Positions 24,801 to 41,600 of a stretch of DNA of 64,000 bases are shown here, in pieces. The notes beneath the pieces are model-generated. The model was not told where the DNA came from. It did no database searches and was given only the letters and a program-made list of their open reading frames with translations. Position numbers and translations under genes: made by a program. Origin of the DNA: Trichoplax adhaerens. Lineage: Eukaryota; Placozoa; Uniplacotomia; Trichoplacea; Trichoplacidae. The stretch covers positions 496,943 to 560,942 of the forward strand of contig NW_002060969.1 of assembly GCF_000150275.1 (NCBI RefSeq), read 5' to 3'. Every line of letters begins with the position of its first letter. Position 1 is the first letter of the stretch.

Positions 24801-25324
24801 ATTGTGTACAGAAACTCCACCGTGCAAATCCACCGGAGAGAGAGCATAATAGCCGCAAGTTTTTAACGGTGAGTGGATTAGGGATGTAACTTTGACAATA
24901 TCAGCCGTTGATAAATTATTGGCATTGAACTTAGCTAACTATAATACATAGCACTACACTGTACTCAAATACTGTCTTCTAGCCCAAGTTAGTGGATCAA
25001 TTCATCGCAGAGTTTTTCCTAACATATTAGCTGATCCCTCATACAAACAGTCTCAATTCTCAATGTGCCGAGTATAACACACCTCATCGTAATAGTATCC
25101 ATTTGCCATTGATAGAATATTATACCAAGATCCAATCTAGTGAATATCCAGCATCACTACCGGTATTAATGGTTACGAACCGTGAGATATGCGTTGTATA
25201 TCAAAGCTTAATACGCATTTCGACTTGTACCTCCTTATTATGAACAGAATTCCGTTAGAACAGATATTAATTAAATGATTCATTTTATCGGTAACTAGTT
25301 TTTCTCGTATACAGCATATGTGCG

Positions 25325-25852
25325 TGTGATATATACCAACCACGAAGTTCCAAATTTTAGAAAAATAAGGGCTTTATTGAATCTTATACAAAGATTAACT
25401 ACACACAGCTCTACTCTAGCCGAATACTACTTCTAAAGACTTCTACAACGAACTAACATAATAATCTAAAGTTGCATGCTTTTATACTTTTCGTAGCATT
25501 CGCAGCTACAATCCGCATGGCAACCTCTTACCTTATATTACACATAGTTAAATTATTCTTAGTAAGACTATTCTACAGCTGATCATCATTAATCCAATAT
25601 GGATACGACTACAGTACTTACGTAGACATTATTCACACCAGCCAAAGTACAATAAATTAACCATATCCTAATATATGATTTACAGTTCTATTTTACCTAT
25701 AGCCTTATACTAATAAGGCTATAGGTAAAAATAGAAATAGTAACTTAATTTAACACTTTACTGTATATAGTCATCTGTACTCTAGCATAGAGTCTATACC
25801 ACTACAGTCTATAGTTATGGCTACCAAATATCTCTTAGGATAAATATCTACC
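25325..25852 (+). repeat. Duplicated repeat family B, copy 2 (~528 bp)
   Basis: Direct repeat of 12437-12962, about 12.9 kb downstream. It lacks the 20-bp pentamer insertion of copy 1 and has instead a local inverted duplication at 25686-25736. The hydrophobic frame of copy 1 is broken here by TGA (FYS-stop), so if it ever coded for protein it is dead in this copy under the standard code. Confidence 0.85.
25686..25736. repeat. Near-perfect hairpin with 4-nt loop inside repeat B copy 2
   Basis: The left arm reads TTCTATTTTACCTATAGCCT onward and the right arm (25713-25736) is its reverse complement with one extra A. The loop is about ACTA. Copy 1 of the repeat has only the left-arm sequence, so the right arm arose in this copy. 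Confidence 0.8.
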
Positions 25853-28800
25853 TTACATTATACTAAACATGGCTAACAGTCTACAATCACAATACTAGTT
25901 ACATTACAGTGCGATTACTGGGATATCCGGATATCCATCATGATACCGCGAATCCGTTAATAGTAATACCCTGTATCTAAGCTCACGAAGACAATTAGCA
26001 TATGAAAATAGGATATTTTGGGTTGATGTAACGGAGAATGGCTTGTAATAATAAATTTGGGCTAGTTTATAAAATGAATACTAGTATGCAATAGTATTAC
26101 AATATATAGTGATTATGATAAGTAACTTCGTTTAAACACATAGATCGAATACCTAAATATTTTTATAATTTTAAATATAATAATGGGCATATATAAATAC
26201 GTCCGTTCAAATAACCCGCCTTATGAACGGGGAAAAAGTTGTACTGCTATGATTACAGTAATTGTAAGTTTTTGTGGTAGACGAACGTTAAAGTGAAAGA
26301 GTTACTGTTAGCGCATACTATGCATATATAACTTATCGAATTGATTATTGACTATTTTTCGCAGATATCTTGCTACATATAATTAATATCCAACAATACT
26401 TACATTTAACATACTACCGGCAATGTAGCGTAAATATGAATAAATGTAAACTTAAATTGTACGTTTAGTAATGCATTTTTATATCGGAAAAATTAGCAAA
26501 ATATATTAGTTCGGATCGTAAAAGCACGGATAGCAGCTAGATCACTTTTAATGATCAATTTAAAACTTAAAAAATGTGTCAGGTAAAGGGCCGTAATGAT
26601 CGGGTAGTGTATGATATTGCAAATATTTGGATCTGAGAATAGAGTTGTATTAGATGCTTGTTTTGGTACTTAAATAAGGCGATATTTAGCCTAAAATTGC
26701 CTTATGGTTAAGAAGGTATAAAAAATTTTAAATATCTAGATTAGTCTTGCCCAGTAGCCACAAATATATAATCTATAAAACAATCACAATTTTTGCTACA
26801 GTGATTGTTTTTAGTCTACAAAATTATGGATCATGTACGGATATATTACGTAACTATGAATAAAATCATTTAATCTTACCCTCTTTATTACAATTTCCCT
26901 TTAAATTGATGAATACGAGTAAGCAATAAATATTTATATTCTGTTAGTATAATCGGAAGCGATAATATAACAAAGTAGTCTAATTTATTTGTTATTATAT
27001 ATTGTGTATGGGTCATGGTATAAATGTGCAGGAAATCACTTCGTCTGCAGCAATTTTTAAGGGTAAAATGATTAATTGATCTCTATATAACTATTTACTG
27101 CATCTAGCAAATAATTAAAATGAAAATTAAAAATGTAATCCCATTGCACTATGGACATTTTTTATAAATTTGACAGTCTATATTTTCGTGGTTCTATCTG
27201 ATTATAGATATAAGCTACTTCTGACTACGTTGCGCCACGCACATCATGCATATCCTACATCTTAAATATTTACTGTAATTGCATGGACAGTTATTGGTAT
27301 ATTATCGAGGCTTGCGATCTTTCAACACCAATGCCCTACATATTAAAGATTCGCTTTTGGATTCAAAGTTAATGTAATGTTAGTTTTGTACCAGGCGGAA
27401 AAGCTATTCATACATGATACTTAAGCATAGCAACTATCAACTTCAGATTATATTTACAAACTGAAACTGAATTATTATTAATTACTGCAGCTCTATAATC
27501 AATTGTGTATCTACTCAAGATTTTGTTTATCTAATGCATGATTTGGGGTACTTGTTACCGGCACTACTCAGACTAAGATTTTGCGATATAATCCATCAGC
27601 GGTATGTGGCATGGTAGAGATTGGGCAATTCGATTCCTAGGGATGAATTATAAATTATTGCAAAATGAAAAGAATTTGCAAGTTATATATCTGAATATTA
27701 CTAGTCACACAACGTATCGCTAGCTTTATGATTTTTGTAGCGTAATTAAGAATAATATTATCAAGGATACCCTGTAACTTTTCTCTGGTATCAATCTTGA
27801 TTATAACTTACCGATAGAGCGCATGCGTATTTAGTTGAATTATTATTATCTGTTTATGGTAACATATTATTCGATAAATAAATTATTGTTTAGTCGCCGA
27901 TGGTACAGTTTTCAAATTTTATTGACTTACAATTACTGAAACAATACAGTCGAAAACGTAATTAGCCTCAGATTATTATGATATCACATTTCAATCATTA
28001 AAATAGTTCACTTTTGTTATGTAAAATTTACGAAGCTACTCTTGATTGTTATCAATCCGCATTATGTAATACAATAGTTTTTTATTGTATCGCCTTTATT
28101 TGTTTATTCTAGGTTATGCAAAGATTGAAATGGACTCCAATAGCTGTTATATTCTAGCTAAGAGCGCTATTAACTTTCAGGCCATGTGATATCCATGCTT
28201 GATAAAATTCTGAATCAAATAAAGATAATAATAAGATGTTGTATGAAACATTTATTGTCAACTAACTGACTGCAACTGTTAATAATTTTGCATTCTTGCT
28301 AGGCCGTAAGATCCAGTTATCAGTATATAGTCATATGGTATGTAAGATAAAAATTGGTTACTGGTTATTGCTATTACCCTAGGAATGCGATATCTACGAT
28401 TTGGTAATGCGTAAGATCTACAACATATTTAACATTAAGTAATGTTTACATTCCATGGTTTCGTAAGTTTAATCACGAGCTACTAAAAAGAGAGACGGGA
28501 ACGACTTTTCAGTACAAAACAATGCGGAGGCTTATCATTTTCCCGGTCATTCTACCATACGGAGTCAATAAAACCGTGTACCATACTGCATACAACCAAC
28601 TTAGCACCATGTTAGCAGCTAATTTAGATCATTAGATGTCAATTACGGATAATTTAGTATAACGCCGTAGATATTCAATACAGTTGAAATGACAAGTAAA
28701 ATAATCAGCCTCCAGATTTTTGTTATTATGAACGACAATTTCCCATTAGTCTCTTTCTTTTTAGTAATCCCTGATCTTAACATCATATTTTTCTACTTAC

Positions 28801-31800
28801 TAAATTCTGTAGTTGTGTACACTTCTCTCTATTGGAAAGTACGATGAACTGTCAAGTAGGGGTAATTTAACTTTCTTTAATTCGATACAGTCTAAATGGT
28901 ATCATAAGCTGAGACTAAATTTGCGTAGAAAATTCGTAGACATACCCAATCATGATTAATTTTACAGTAGAAATTTGTGATTTTTTCAGACTTATATCTT
29001 AATATTTACATTATATTATTCATTTCGGATGACGATATTAAACTAAGTAGTTCAAGCGGCAAATAAATAGGACTACAACAAAAAAAAACTGCTACAGATT
29101 GATTTCCGCTTTTTTCTTATCATAACTCTTACTACAGAAAATCTTGATTAACAAAATGTTAAACAGATAGCTACTTTGAATGTTCCATGGGAATCAGACT
29201 ATCGTACATGGAGGCAATCTCAATCTCTTACTTTTGTTCTGATTTTAATGTACGTTTTTAAAAAATGAGTAATCATACTTACTTTAGATTTTATTCTTGG
29301 CCGACAACAAAATGTTTACCAGAAGATCAACCACTTGGGCCACGGAAAATGCATGTTGGATCTTAAGTCTTGATGGATTTCGCAGAAATGAGTTTAAATG
29401 TTTACCGAAGATCTTTCGATTATTGCTTTAAGCAACCTGTGTGACAAGAACAGAAAATTCTTATAATAACTGCACAATTCTAAACTTGTACGGAAATAAT
29501 AATTTGCAGACATTTTTCACCCGTTAAATTGTGATACATTTACTGTAACATTATCTTAAACTCTTTCTACTTAAATCTTGGAAGTGAATTTTTATCGTAT
29601 TGTTCTAGAAAGGACTACAAGAATTAGGCTAGATAATACGATAATATAATCTTTAGTTTTTTTTAAATTGATAAATAAAACGTAAAAAATATCATTTTAT
29701 CTCTATAAAATTTAAAGTGATACTTACCGTCAGTAACTTGAAGTTTTCGGGGGATTGTTGCAAATTAGCAGAGGGTTACCTTAATATACCTTAACTACAA
29801 TGGCTCGTTCGATACATTATTTACATAACAGTGGTCTTATGTTTACATTCGAAAAGATGAAATCAAGCTAAAACATATTTCTATTAACTTTAAAAATTTT
29901 TGAGAGCGTATTTAGTAATATTGTCTTGACCTCATGATAAATGCAGAATAAGAAACAATGGGTAGTTTAGTACGTGACTCATAAGTGACAGAAATATATT
30001 AATAGTAACTAAAACTATTTAATTATAACAATCCCTGAAATATTCTCATCATTAGTAAGCAATTTTATTTTGTTGCAAAGTAAACTGCCCACCTCGCACT
30101 AGCTATACTATTATTCGTATACGATAATAATGGCTACAATTAATTCTTTATTATTCTCCAAAGGCGTTAATTTAATTCTGTTTGAAAGTGCTTAATTAAT
30201 TTAATAAAGCCTTGGTTATTATAAAGTGCATTTTTACAGCTAATTAGTTTAGCATAATTGATCCATTAGAATTGATACATTACCTAAGTTAGAATTATTA
30301 ATATCATGCAAATTATACGGTCTATTTACTTATGCCAAAATTTGCCTAGCGAAACTCTCTTAATATACGTAGGTCGCTTATTCACATTTTAATTTTTGAT
30401 GTCATTGATGAACTGACAGTTATGACACTCTTTGATTGACAGGATCTAGGAAGACTTCAAATACATTAGATCATTATATGATACAATACGAATTTAAATA
30501 CGCTTTTTCCAGTAATTAAGTTTGATTTCAGTAACCGTAACTATTAACTGACGCTGTGATATTGCATATTAATTTTGTGAACAGTCCTATTGATGCGTTG
30601 GTCAACTGTTATGACTACCTAAGCCAGGATTGGTGATTCAAGTCTAAATGTACAGTATGCAATACAGCACCGTATGCGCTACACGTAGACGCGCAGAGAG
30701 ATAAGCTTGCGTCCAAACGGTAATGACTAGCGCAGACTTGTTCTTGGCATGGTAACCGATGTCTAACCTACGCACTATACGACCTTTGTTATATTTATTT
30801 GAGGACAGCCAATTTCGTAGACGTCATCCTTCGTAGTTACATCTTTATTATTTAAGCCATATTGTGTATAACAAAGCTAAATGCTGGCAGTTTGTTAACC
30901 GTTTTGCTTGTCGCTTGCAGACTTACGGTCATGAAGATTATATAAAAGCTGAAAATACTTTAGAATACAGTTTCGTAGGTAGATACAGAAAATATATTTG
31001 TATAAGAATAAAGTATCACTGAATTCGTTAATATTTTGCCTATAAAATTATGAAATAATTTTAATTATCATTACTTTATTGCATTTAGACGTTAGAAATA
31101 GCAAGTATGCAATCATGTCATCTAATAGTGTAAAATACGTGTATATATACTACGTACTCGTCATATATAAGTAAATAAATGTTGCTACCTTAGTCGGTAC
31201 ACACAGTATAAGGTATTAGATATCTAAAAATAAGAGTACATAGCTGAGAAGTTATTTTTCTTAAAATACATTGCAAGATCTATCGAACAAAATTCTGCAT
31301 ATAAACTTCCTGTGCATACTTGCATGCAAGATCCTAACTAGACTTGAGTAGCTTTCCTAAATGCGCGTATTTGCTCGCAATTATTCAAAGTGAACATACT
31401 AATACTGCTATTAGTGGTTTTCTTTCTATAGAGCGAACTACACGAGTAAATTTGTACAGTATTCCTACGGAAGAATGTACTTCCTTATTTTAACGCTTGC
31501 ATAGGACGTATGTACAGTATATGGTATGCATAGTTACGATAAACTTTACGATACCAACCTTATGAGGATATACTACTAACAAAAGGCTATCTTGCACTCT
31601 AGTACAAAGTTCTACATATTTCGTTTGATGTTAATGTTCTAGTCTTAAATTGCGAATTCATTATTCATCCTTTGTGCGATTACGCGAACTATTACATACA
31701 CACATCCCTAGCTTATCATCATGTGATAAGCCAAATTTTAAGGAATATATATAAATGAATCGTGATCACATTGCTGGCTAGGCTATCTTTAATAATAAAT

Positions 31801-32320
31801 TCTCTGGTTTAGCTGTAAATCCATAACAACTTAAGTAAACGTTAATGAAGCGATTTTTAGTGCCTTTAACTTTTAGATGGATTTCCGGAATCCGACTTTT
31901 TAGGAATAAATTTAATTTTTGTAGGCAATATTTTGCCTAATTTTTCTTGAACAACGATTATTGTTGGATTAACCGGCAACGATAATGGTTTCAGTTTATA
32001 AATATTAATTCTTGCATACAAAACGGACTATGCATCAAGTCTCTGGCAAGCTATAGAGTCAATAATTACATTACTGCTTGAAGTAATATAGACGGAAGTT
32101 AATGATCCCTTTATTATTAACGCAATAATTAAATGATACAATAGACAGATAGTAATGTAATGACACAGTTGCAGCAGCTAGCGGTCGGCCAGTGTTGTAA
32201 AGAAAGGAAATACTAGTAAAGATTTAATTATTTTAATGAATTGCAATGCTCTAACGTACATGAAATCAAAAACTTTTGTCTCAGATTGTTGAATTCAAGC
32301 GTATCTGAATTGGTTCTTCC

Positions 32321-37178
<4,858 letters not shown>

Positions 37179-37306
37179 GTTAGTTATAGCTAGATCCTCA
37201 AATATAACGTAGAAATAATACTGAAGTTCGCTGCTAGGAAATTTAATTGATTTGAAACAGTAACTAGAGTAACTACAGCAAAGACCTAGAGTAAAGACTT
37301 CGATAT

Positions 37307-37368
37307 GTACAGTGTATAGTACACTGTACAATATCACTGTACTGTACAGTACTGTACTGTACTGTACT
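37307..37368. repeat. Pentamer cluster, PRPF40 side
   Basis: Strand-switching TACAG/CTGTA units including a run of CTGTA units ending ACTGTACTCC. It starts 129 bp upstream of the PRPF40 start. Confidence 0.8.
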
Positions 37369-37381
37369 CCAATACGAATAA

Positions 37382-37442
37382 CCGTGGACTTCCAGAAATA
37401 CACTCGTTCTTCGCCGAGTATTGTATTTCTAGAAGTCCATGG
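37382..37442. repeat. Hairpin, ~25-bp arms with 8-nt loop
   Basis: Left arm 37382-37406 (CCGTGGACTTCCAGAAATAC, then ACTCG) pairs with right arm 37415-37442 with two mismatches and a 3-nt bulge. The right arm contains TCTAGAAGTCCATG, which recurs upstream of RBM28 at 50831-50844. Confidence 0.75.
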
Positions 37443-37621
37443 AATAACTTATGATACATTAAAATTTAATTTTTGTAATTCTTATGGCGTGACCACTGAC
37501 TCATACGTATATTTTCAATCTTTATAATTACTACACCTACTTTTTCCGAACCTCTTTCAGTAATAGCTAAGACTGTCCAGCCAAATGTTCCCAATCGAAG
37601 AATCAATTGCCGCTCTCACTG

Positions 37622-37867
37622 CTACAGTACTGTACTTTACAGAAAACACTAGTCGATTTACTCCCTGCGCCTTTTCGTTTTTACTGTACTGTACAGTACA
37701 GTATAGTGTCTGTAACATACAGTACTGTAGACTCTAGTGTACTGTAGAGTACTGTACTGTACTACTGTATACTGTACTGTGTTACAGTACTGTCTACAGT
37801 AATGGCTAAAACGTACAGTACTGTACAGTACAGTTGTACACTGTACACTGTACAGTGTACAGTACTC
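37622..37867. repeat. Longest pentamer array of the PRPF40/DENND5 interval
   Basis: About 245 bp dominated by TACAG and CTGTA units that change orientation many times at GTAC or GTGTAC junctions; interrupted by about 50 bp of ordinary sequence near 37640-37680. Confidence 0.8.
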
Positions 37868-38110
37868 TGGAAGGACTGGAAGCAGCGACTACTCATTTTG
37901 AAGTACTCAACTCTAATTATAATTCATCGTATATTTGTGTCCAAAACTAATCCACTACTCTATAGAAACATCAGTTTAGCGTAGTGAGACGTAACTGAAT
38001 AAGGGGCTAGTTTTGGGCAGGAATATAGGATGAATTATAATTAAAGTACTATATTTAATATGAAAACTATGAAAAAAGAAGTTAAGTACGGTAGTCACTA
38101 CTGGAAGGCA

Positions 38111-38407
38111 CTGTACGGTACACTGTGCTTGGGATTACTACAGTACAGTACAGTATAATGTACTGTACAGTATACAGTAGTGTACAGTATACAGTAGTAC
38201 TAAAAGAAGAAAGAAACGGGACGGGAGGGGACTGCCAACGATTGTTGAGTCACTATACTAATAATATTTCTTTCTTATACTAGTCCCTGACTGTGCTGTG
38301 CTGTTAGCCAATCTCACATCTACAGTATATGTTATGTACAGTACAGTACAGTACTGTACACTAGAGTTAACTGTAGAGTACTGTAGTGTACAGTACAGTA
38401 CTGTACA
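38111..38407. repeat. Two pentamer arrays on the DENND5 side
   Basis: Blocks 38111-38200 and 38336-38407, separated by unique sequence. Each consists of TACAG and CTGTA runs that meet at palindromic centres such as AGTACTGTACA. Confidence 0.75.
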
Positions 38408-38635
38408 TTAAAAAGTATATCAGCACCTGTAGACTTTCATTGCAAGAATTTTAATTTAATAAAATGGATTTCATTTTTAAAAGCAGACGTCTTTGGTCAT
38501 ACTTAGTCAATGTTAAAGCTAGATGAATATATTCTCTGCATGGCTGCTTTTTGCAGAACTATAAAATCATAATTTTCATTTCTGTCTTAGTTTGGACTAT
38601 ATTGTCCGTATACGGTACAACGTACAGCATACAGT

Positions 38636-41600
38636 ATGTCTGCGATGCAGCATATCGATGGCTTAGTGGATTATTTCGTTATTTGTGGCTTAGACGAGCA
38701 AATTGGCTTAGAAATTATGGATAATATAGGTATGTAAACTAAATACATTCTCCATATTTATAACGTACGGAGAATAAATACAGCTTAACAATTAGTATTC
38801 ATACATTTTTGTGCGTTAATTTATAGGTTAGGTTAACTTATATACTACGTCCGCTATCATATTAACTTGATATTACCTAATTTGGGTGCAGTCATTGACT
38901 GCTAAGTCGATAGTCTATGCTCCATAGGGCAGCCTGCAGCGTCCAAATACGGAAAGCTGTTCCTCGACTCTCGATTGGAGTTGTTTGTACGCATACTGTA
39001 CTGTACCAGGGATCTTTGCTACTGTACTGTACATTGTACACTGCAGGCCGTTCAGATTTTAACTTGATGGTGAACATCAAGTTAAAAATCTGAACGTTCT
39101 ATTATAATTATGTACAGGCTCAATGGTCTTTTACCTTTACAACGCGACATTGTTATTAATGTCCTCGCTCATTTAAACAGTGTTTGCGATCGAAATCCGA
39201 TACGATTGGAGTTGGATTGGAAGAGCTGAATTCATTTCAGATGTTGGAGTGAATGAGAAAGAAGTTGCAAAATACTCGCTCGTTATACTTTGCGTGCTAC
39301 GCTTGTACTTTTTACTTTACTGTACAATTTTATTTTGATATAGTACGAAATAAATAACTTTAGGTTACAGTAGCTTCTTACATTACTTAGTAATTTATAC
39401 TAATACAGGAATTGTGTAGCTCATAACTTCACAACTGCCAAAGTAGATACTAAATATGCATTATACAATCAAACCAATGCACCTTCGCTAAAATTTGATG
39501 ACCACTGTACTAATGTAAATGCTAACTGTAAGTACTGTACGTATGTAGTAGCTTCCTGTAAGCGTTGATTGGTTATTTGTCAGTTTCTGCATCATATCCG
39601 CTTTACATGACCCTCATAAAACAGTCGCATACAATGTACAGTAAGTTACAGTGCCATACTGTCAGTTTCATGGTTGTTCATAGTAAGCGTAAGATGTACA
39701 CTAACTGTACGGGCGCAAAGGTATTATTACAGTAGTTCATTCGATTTATGTCGGTAATGAGATACTGAATCAATCAGTATAAGCTTACTTCTCAAAATGA
39801 AGGATTGATATAATCATAGTGTGATTCATACATCGTAAGCTGACTGAATCACTAAATGTTTATTTCGGACTAGCAAGATTTGATGCTGTACTGTACAGTA
39901 TAGTATTGTAAATAAAATAAAAAGCGAACAGTACTGTACTTACTGTAGTCTATGGTTGGTACAGTAAGATGCTGTTAATGGTTGGTTGCCTGGAGAATTG
40001 GTGCGGGTGTGGGCATCTTCAACACCTCTAATAAATTTACTGAATTAAGAATGCTTCAGAGCAGCGGTTCTAATTTCGTACAATACGTATATGTTTACGC
40101 GTATATCAATAAACATTTCTTGCTAGCTATCGCTGAATCTTATTCTTTGATATTTCTATAAATTAGGTGTCGATGATGATTTATCTAAGCCACCCCTGGA
40201 AAGATCGTATAAGGCTAACTACATTCAACATTATCCAAAAGCTATTGATGGCAATCCCTTGGATAAGGAAGCTGTTAGAATGGTAGGATTAAAACGGATT
40301 ATTTATAGATTTTGTTAGTTACAAACTCCAGTAATAATCGCCAAAGATACAATACGAGTAGCTATTAATTAGCATCATGAAAAGCTTAATCGTAAATATG
40401 TATTATGTATGTACGATTACAAGAAATGTGCATATTGTAGCTTACTAATAATAGTTATTCCTTTTGGTTACTGTAGCTCTGCTTACCTTCGGGATTAAGC
40501 TTTAAGATTACCGGCGATCGTAGATCTCCACTATATCATTCATTTATTATTACTCATAATGACGGCAGTAGAGAATTTGGTTATGCTGTTACGTTTTACG
40601 AGAAGGTAACCAATACTGATATACTCATAGCTATGAAGACCTTATACACTATGTATCAAGCTGATTTAGAGCGTCCTTCCCTACCTAAAAGTGGAAACAG
40701 TGTTTCTGACCAGGTTAAAGGACACAAAAGAAGATTATCAGCCCTGCAAATAAATCGTAGTGATCTCGACTTCCCAAGTAGTAATCATCAAACTTTTGAT
40801 ATAGACGTTGATGGTTTATACGTTTCAAAGTGTATTGCTCTAATAACATCATTTCAACACGTCGAAGCTTATCGTAAGATCATTGAAGAGCTGTTTACTG
40901 GTTTGTTTGCTGGTGCTTCTGATACAACGCTGCCAGTAGAGACTTATATTTATCACCTTCTCTATGAGGTACCAGCGCCGCCTGCCGGTCATTACGTAAA
41001 ATTACGCCTCTGTACTGGACTGCCTATAACAATTAAGAATCCTCCGATGCATGAATTACCAGTCTTTGAATACTCGTTACGAGAACTATTTCGACTGTTA
41101 GGCGCTCGAAATGCTATGGACATTTTTAGCTGCATGTTATTTGAACGACAGATTTTATTACTTTCTTCAGGTTCGTATTGGCTAATTAATTAATTGATTA
41201 CAATTTTCAACAAAATATAATATCGTGTTGTGATATGATCTTAGCAGTGTGTAAAAACTTTCACTATAATTTCGCTAAATGTATAACTGTATCCTAGTAA
41301 ATTTTAGATTTTGAATTGGTATCATTCCGTATAACATAGTAATTTTAATTTTAAATAAATTATATTCTTACAACGTACCATATACATTATCCTGTTTCAA
41401 ATAGTACGTATTTCGAAGTGACAGTATGCTAAATAAACAGAGATAAAAACTAGATTTACACGTATGTTAAAAAAGTCTAAACCTTAATCCACTTGTAGAT
41501 TATTATCGTTTGATGTTGGTAGCTGAAGGTCTGTCCTCTTTACTGTTTCCATTTGCATGGCCTCATGCTTATGTTCCGATTCTGCCGTTGCCATTAATTA

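Larger units (their letters stand above)
21849..32320. other. 10.5-kb gene desert
   Basis: Between the protease 5' end and the PRPF40 3' end no exon, family motif or spliced frame could be supported. Open frames are at most 70 codons. Contents: second copy of repeat B (25325-25852) with a fold-back at its end, a pentamer cluster at about 24595-24611 followed by a 62-codon minus frame (24645-24833), and a locally GC-richer patch at 30640-30840. The minus-strand start of the protease gene is at the left edge, so its promoter should lie in the first few hundred bases. Confidence 0.5.
37179..38635. promoter_or_regulatory. Divergent PRPF40/DENND5 interval packed with pentamer clusters
   Basis: This 1.46-kb head-to-head interval carries four dense TACAG/CTGTA blocks (37307-37368, 37622-37867, 38111-38200 and 38336-38407) plus a fold-back at 37382-37442. 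The final bases before the DENND5 ATG are themselves partial units (ACGTACAGCATACAGT). Small frames here are translations of the pentamer and are not genes. A shared bidirectional promoter is inferred from the gene arrangement. Confidence 0.5.

Noticed and set aside
38892-39080. 62-codon minus-strand frame in DENND5 intron 1
   Set aside because: It is built from one arm of the hairpin and pentamer units.
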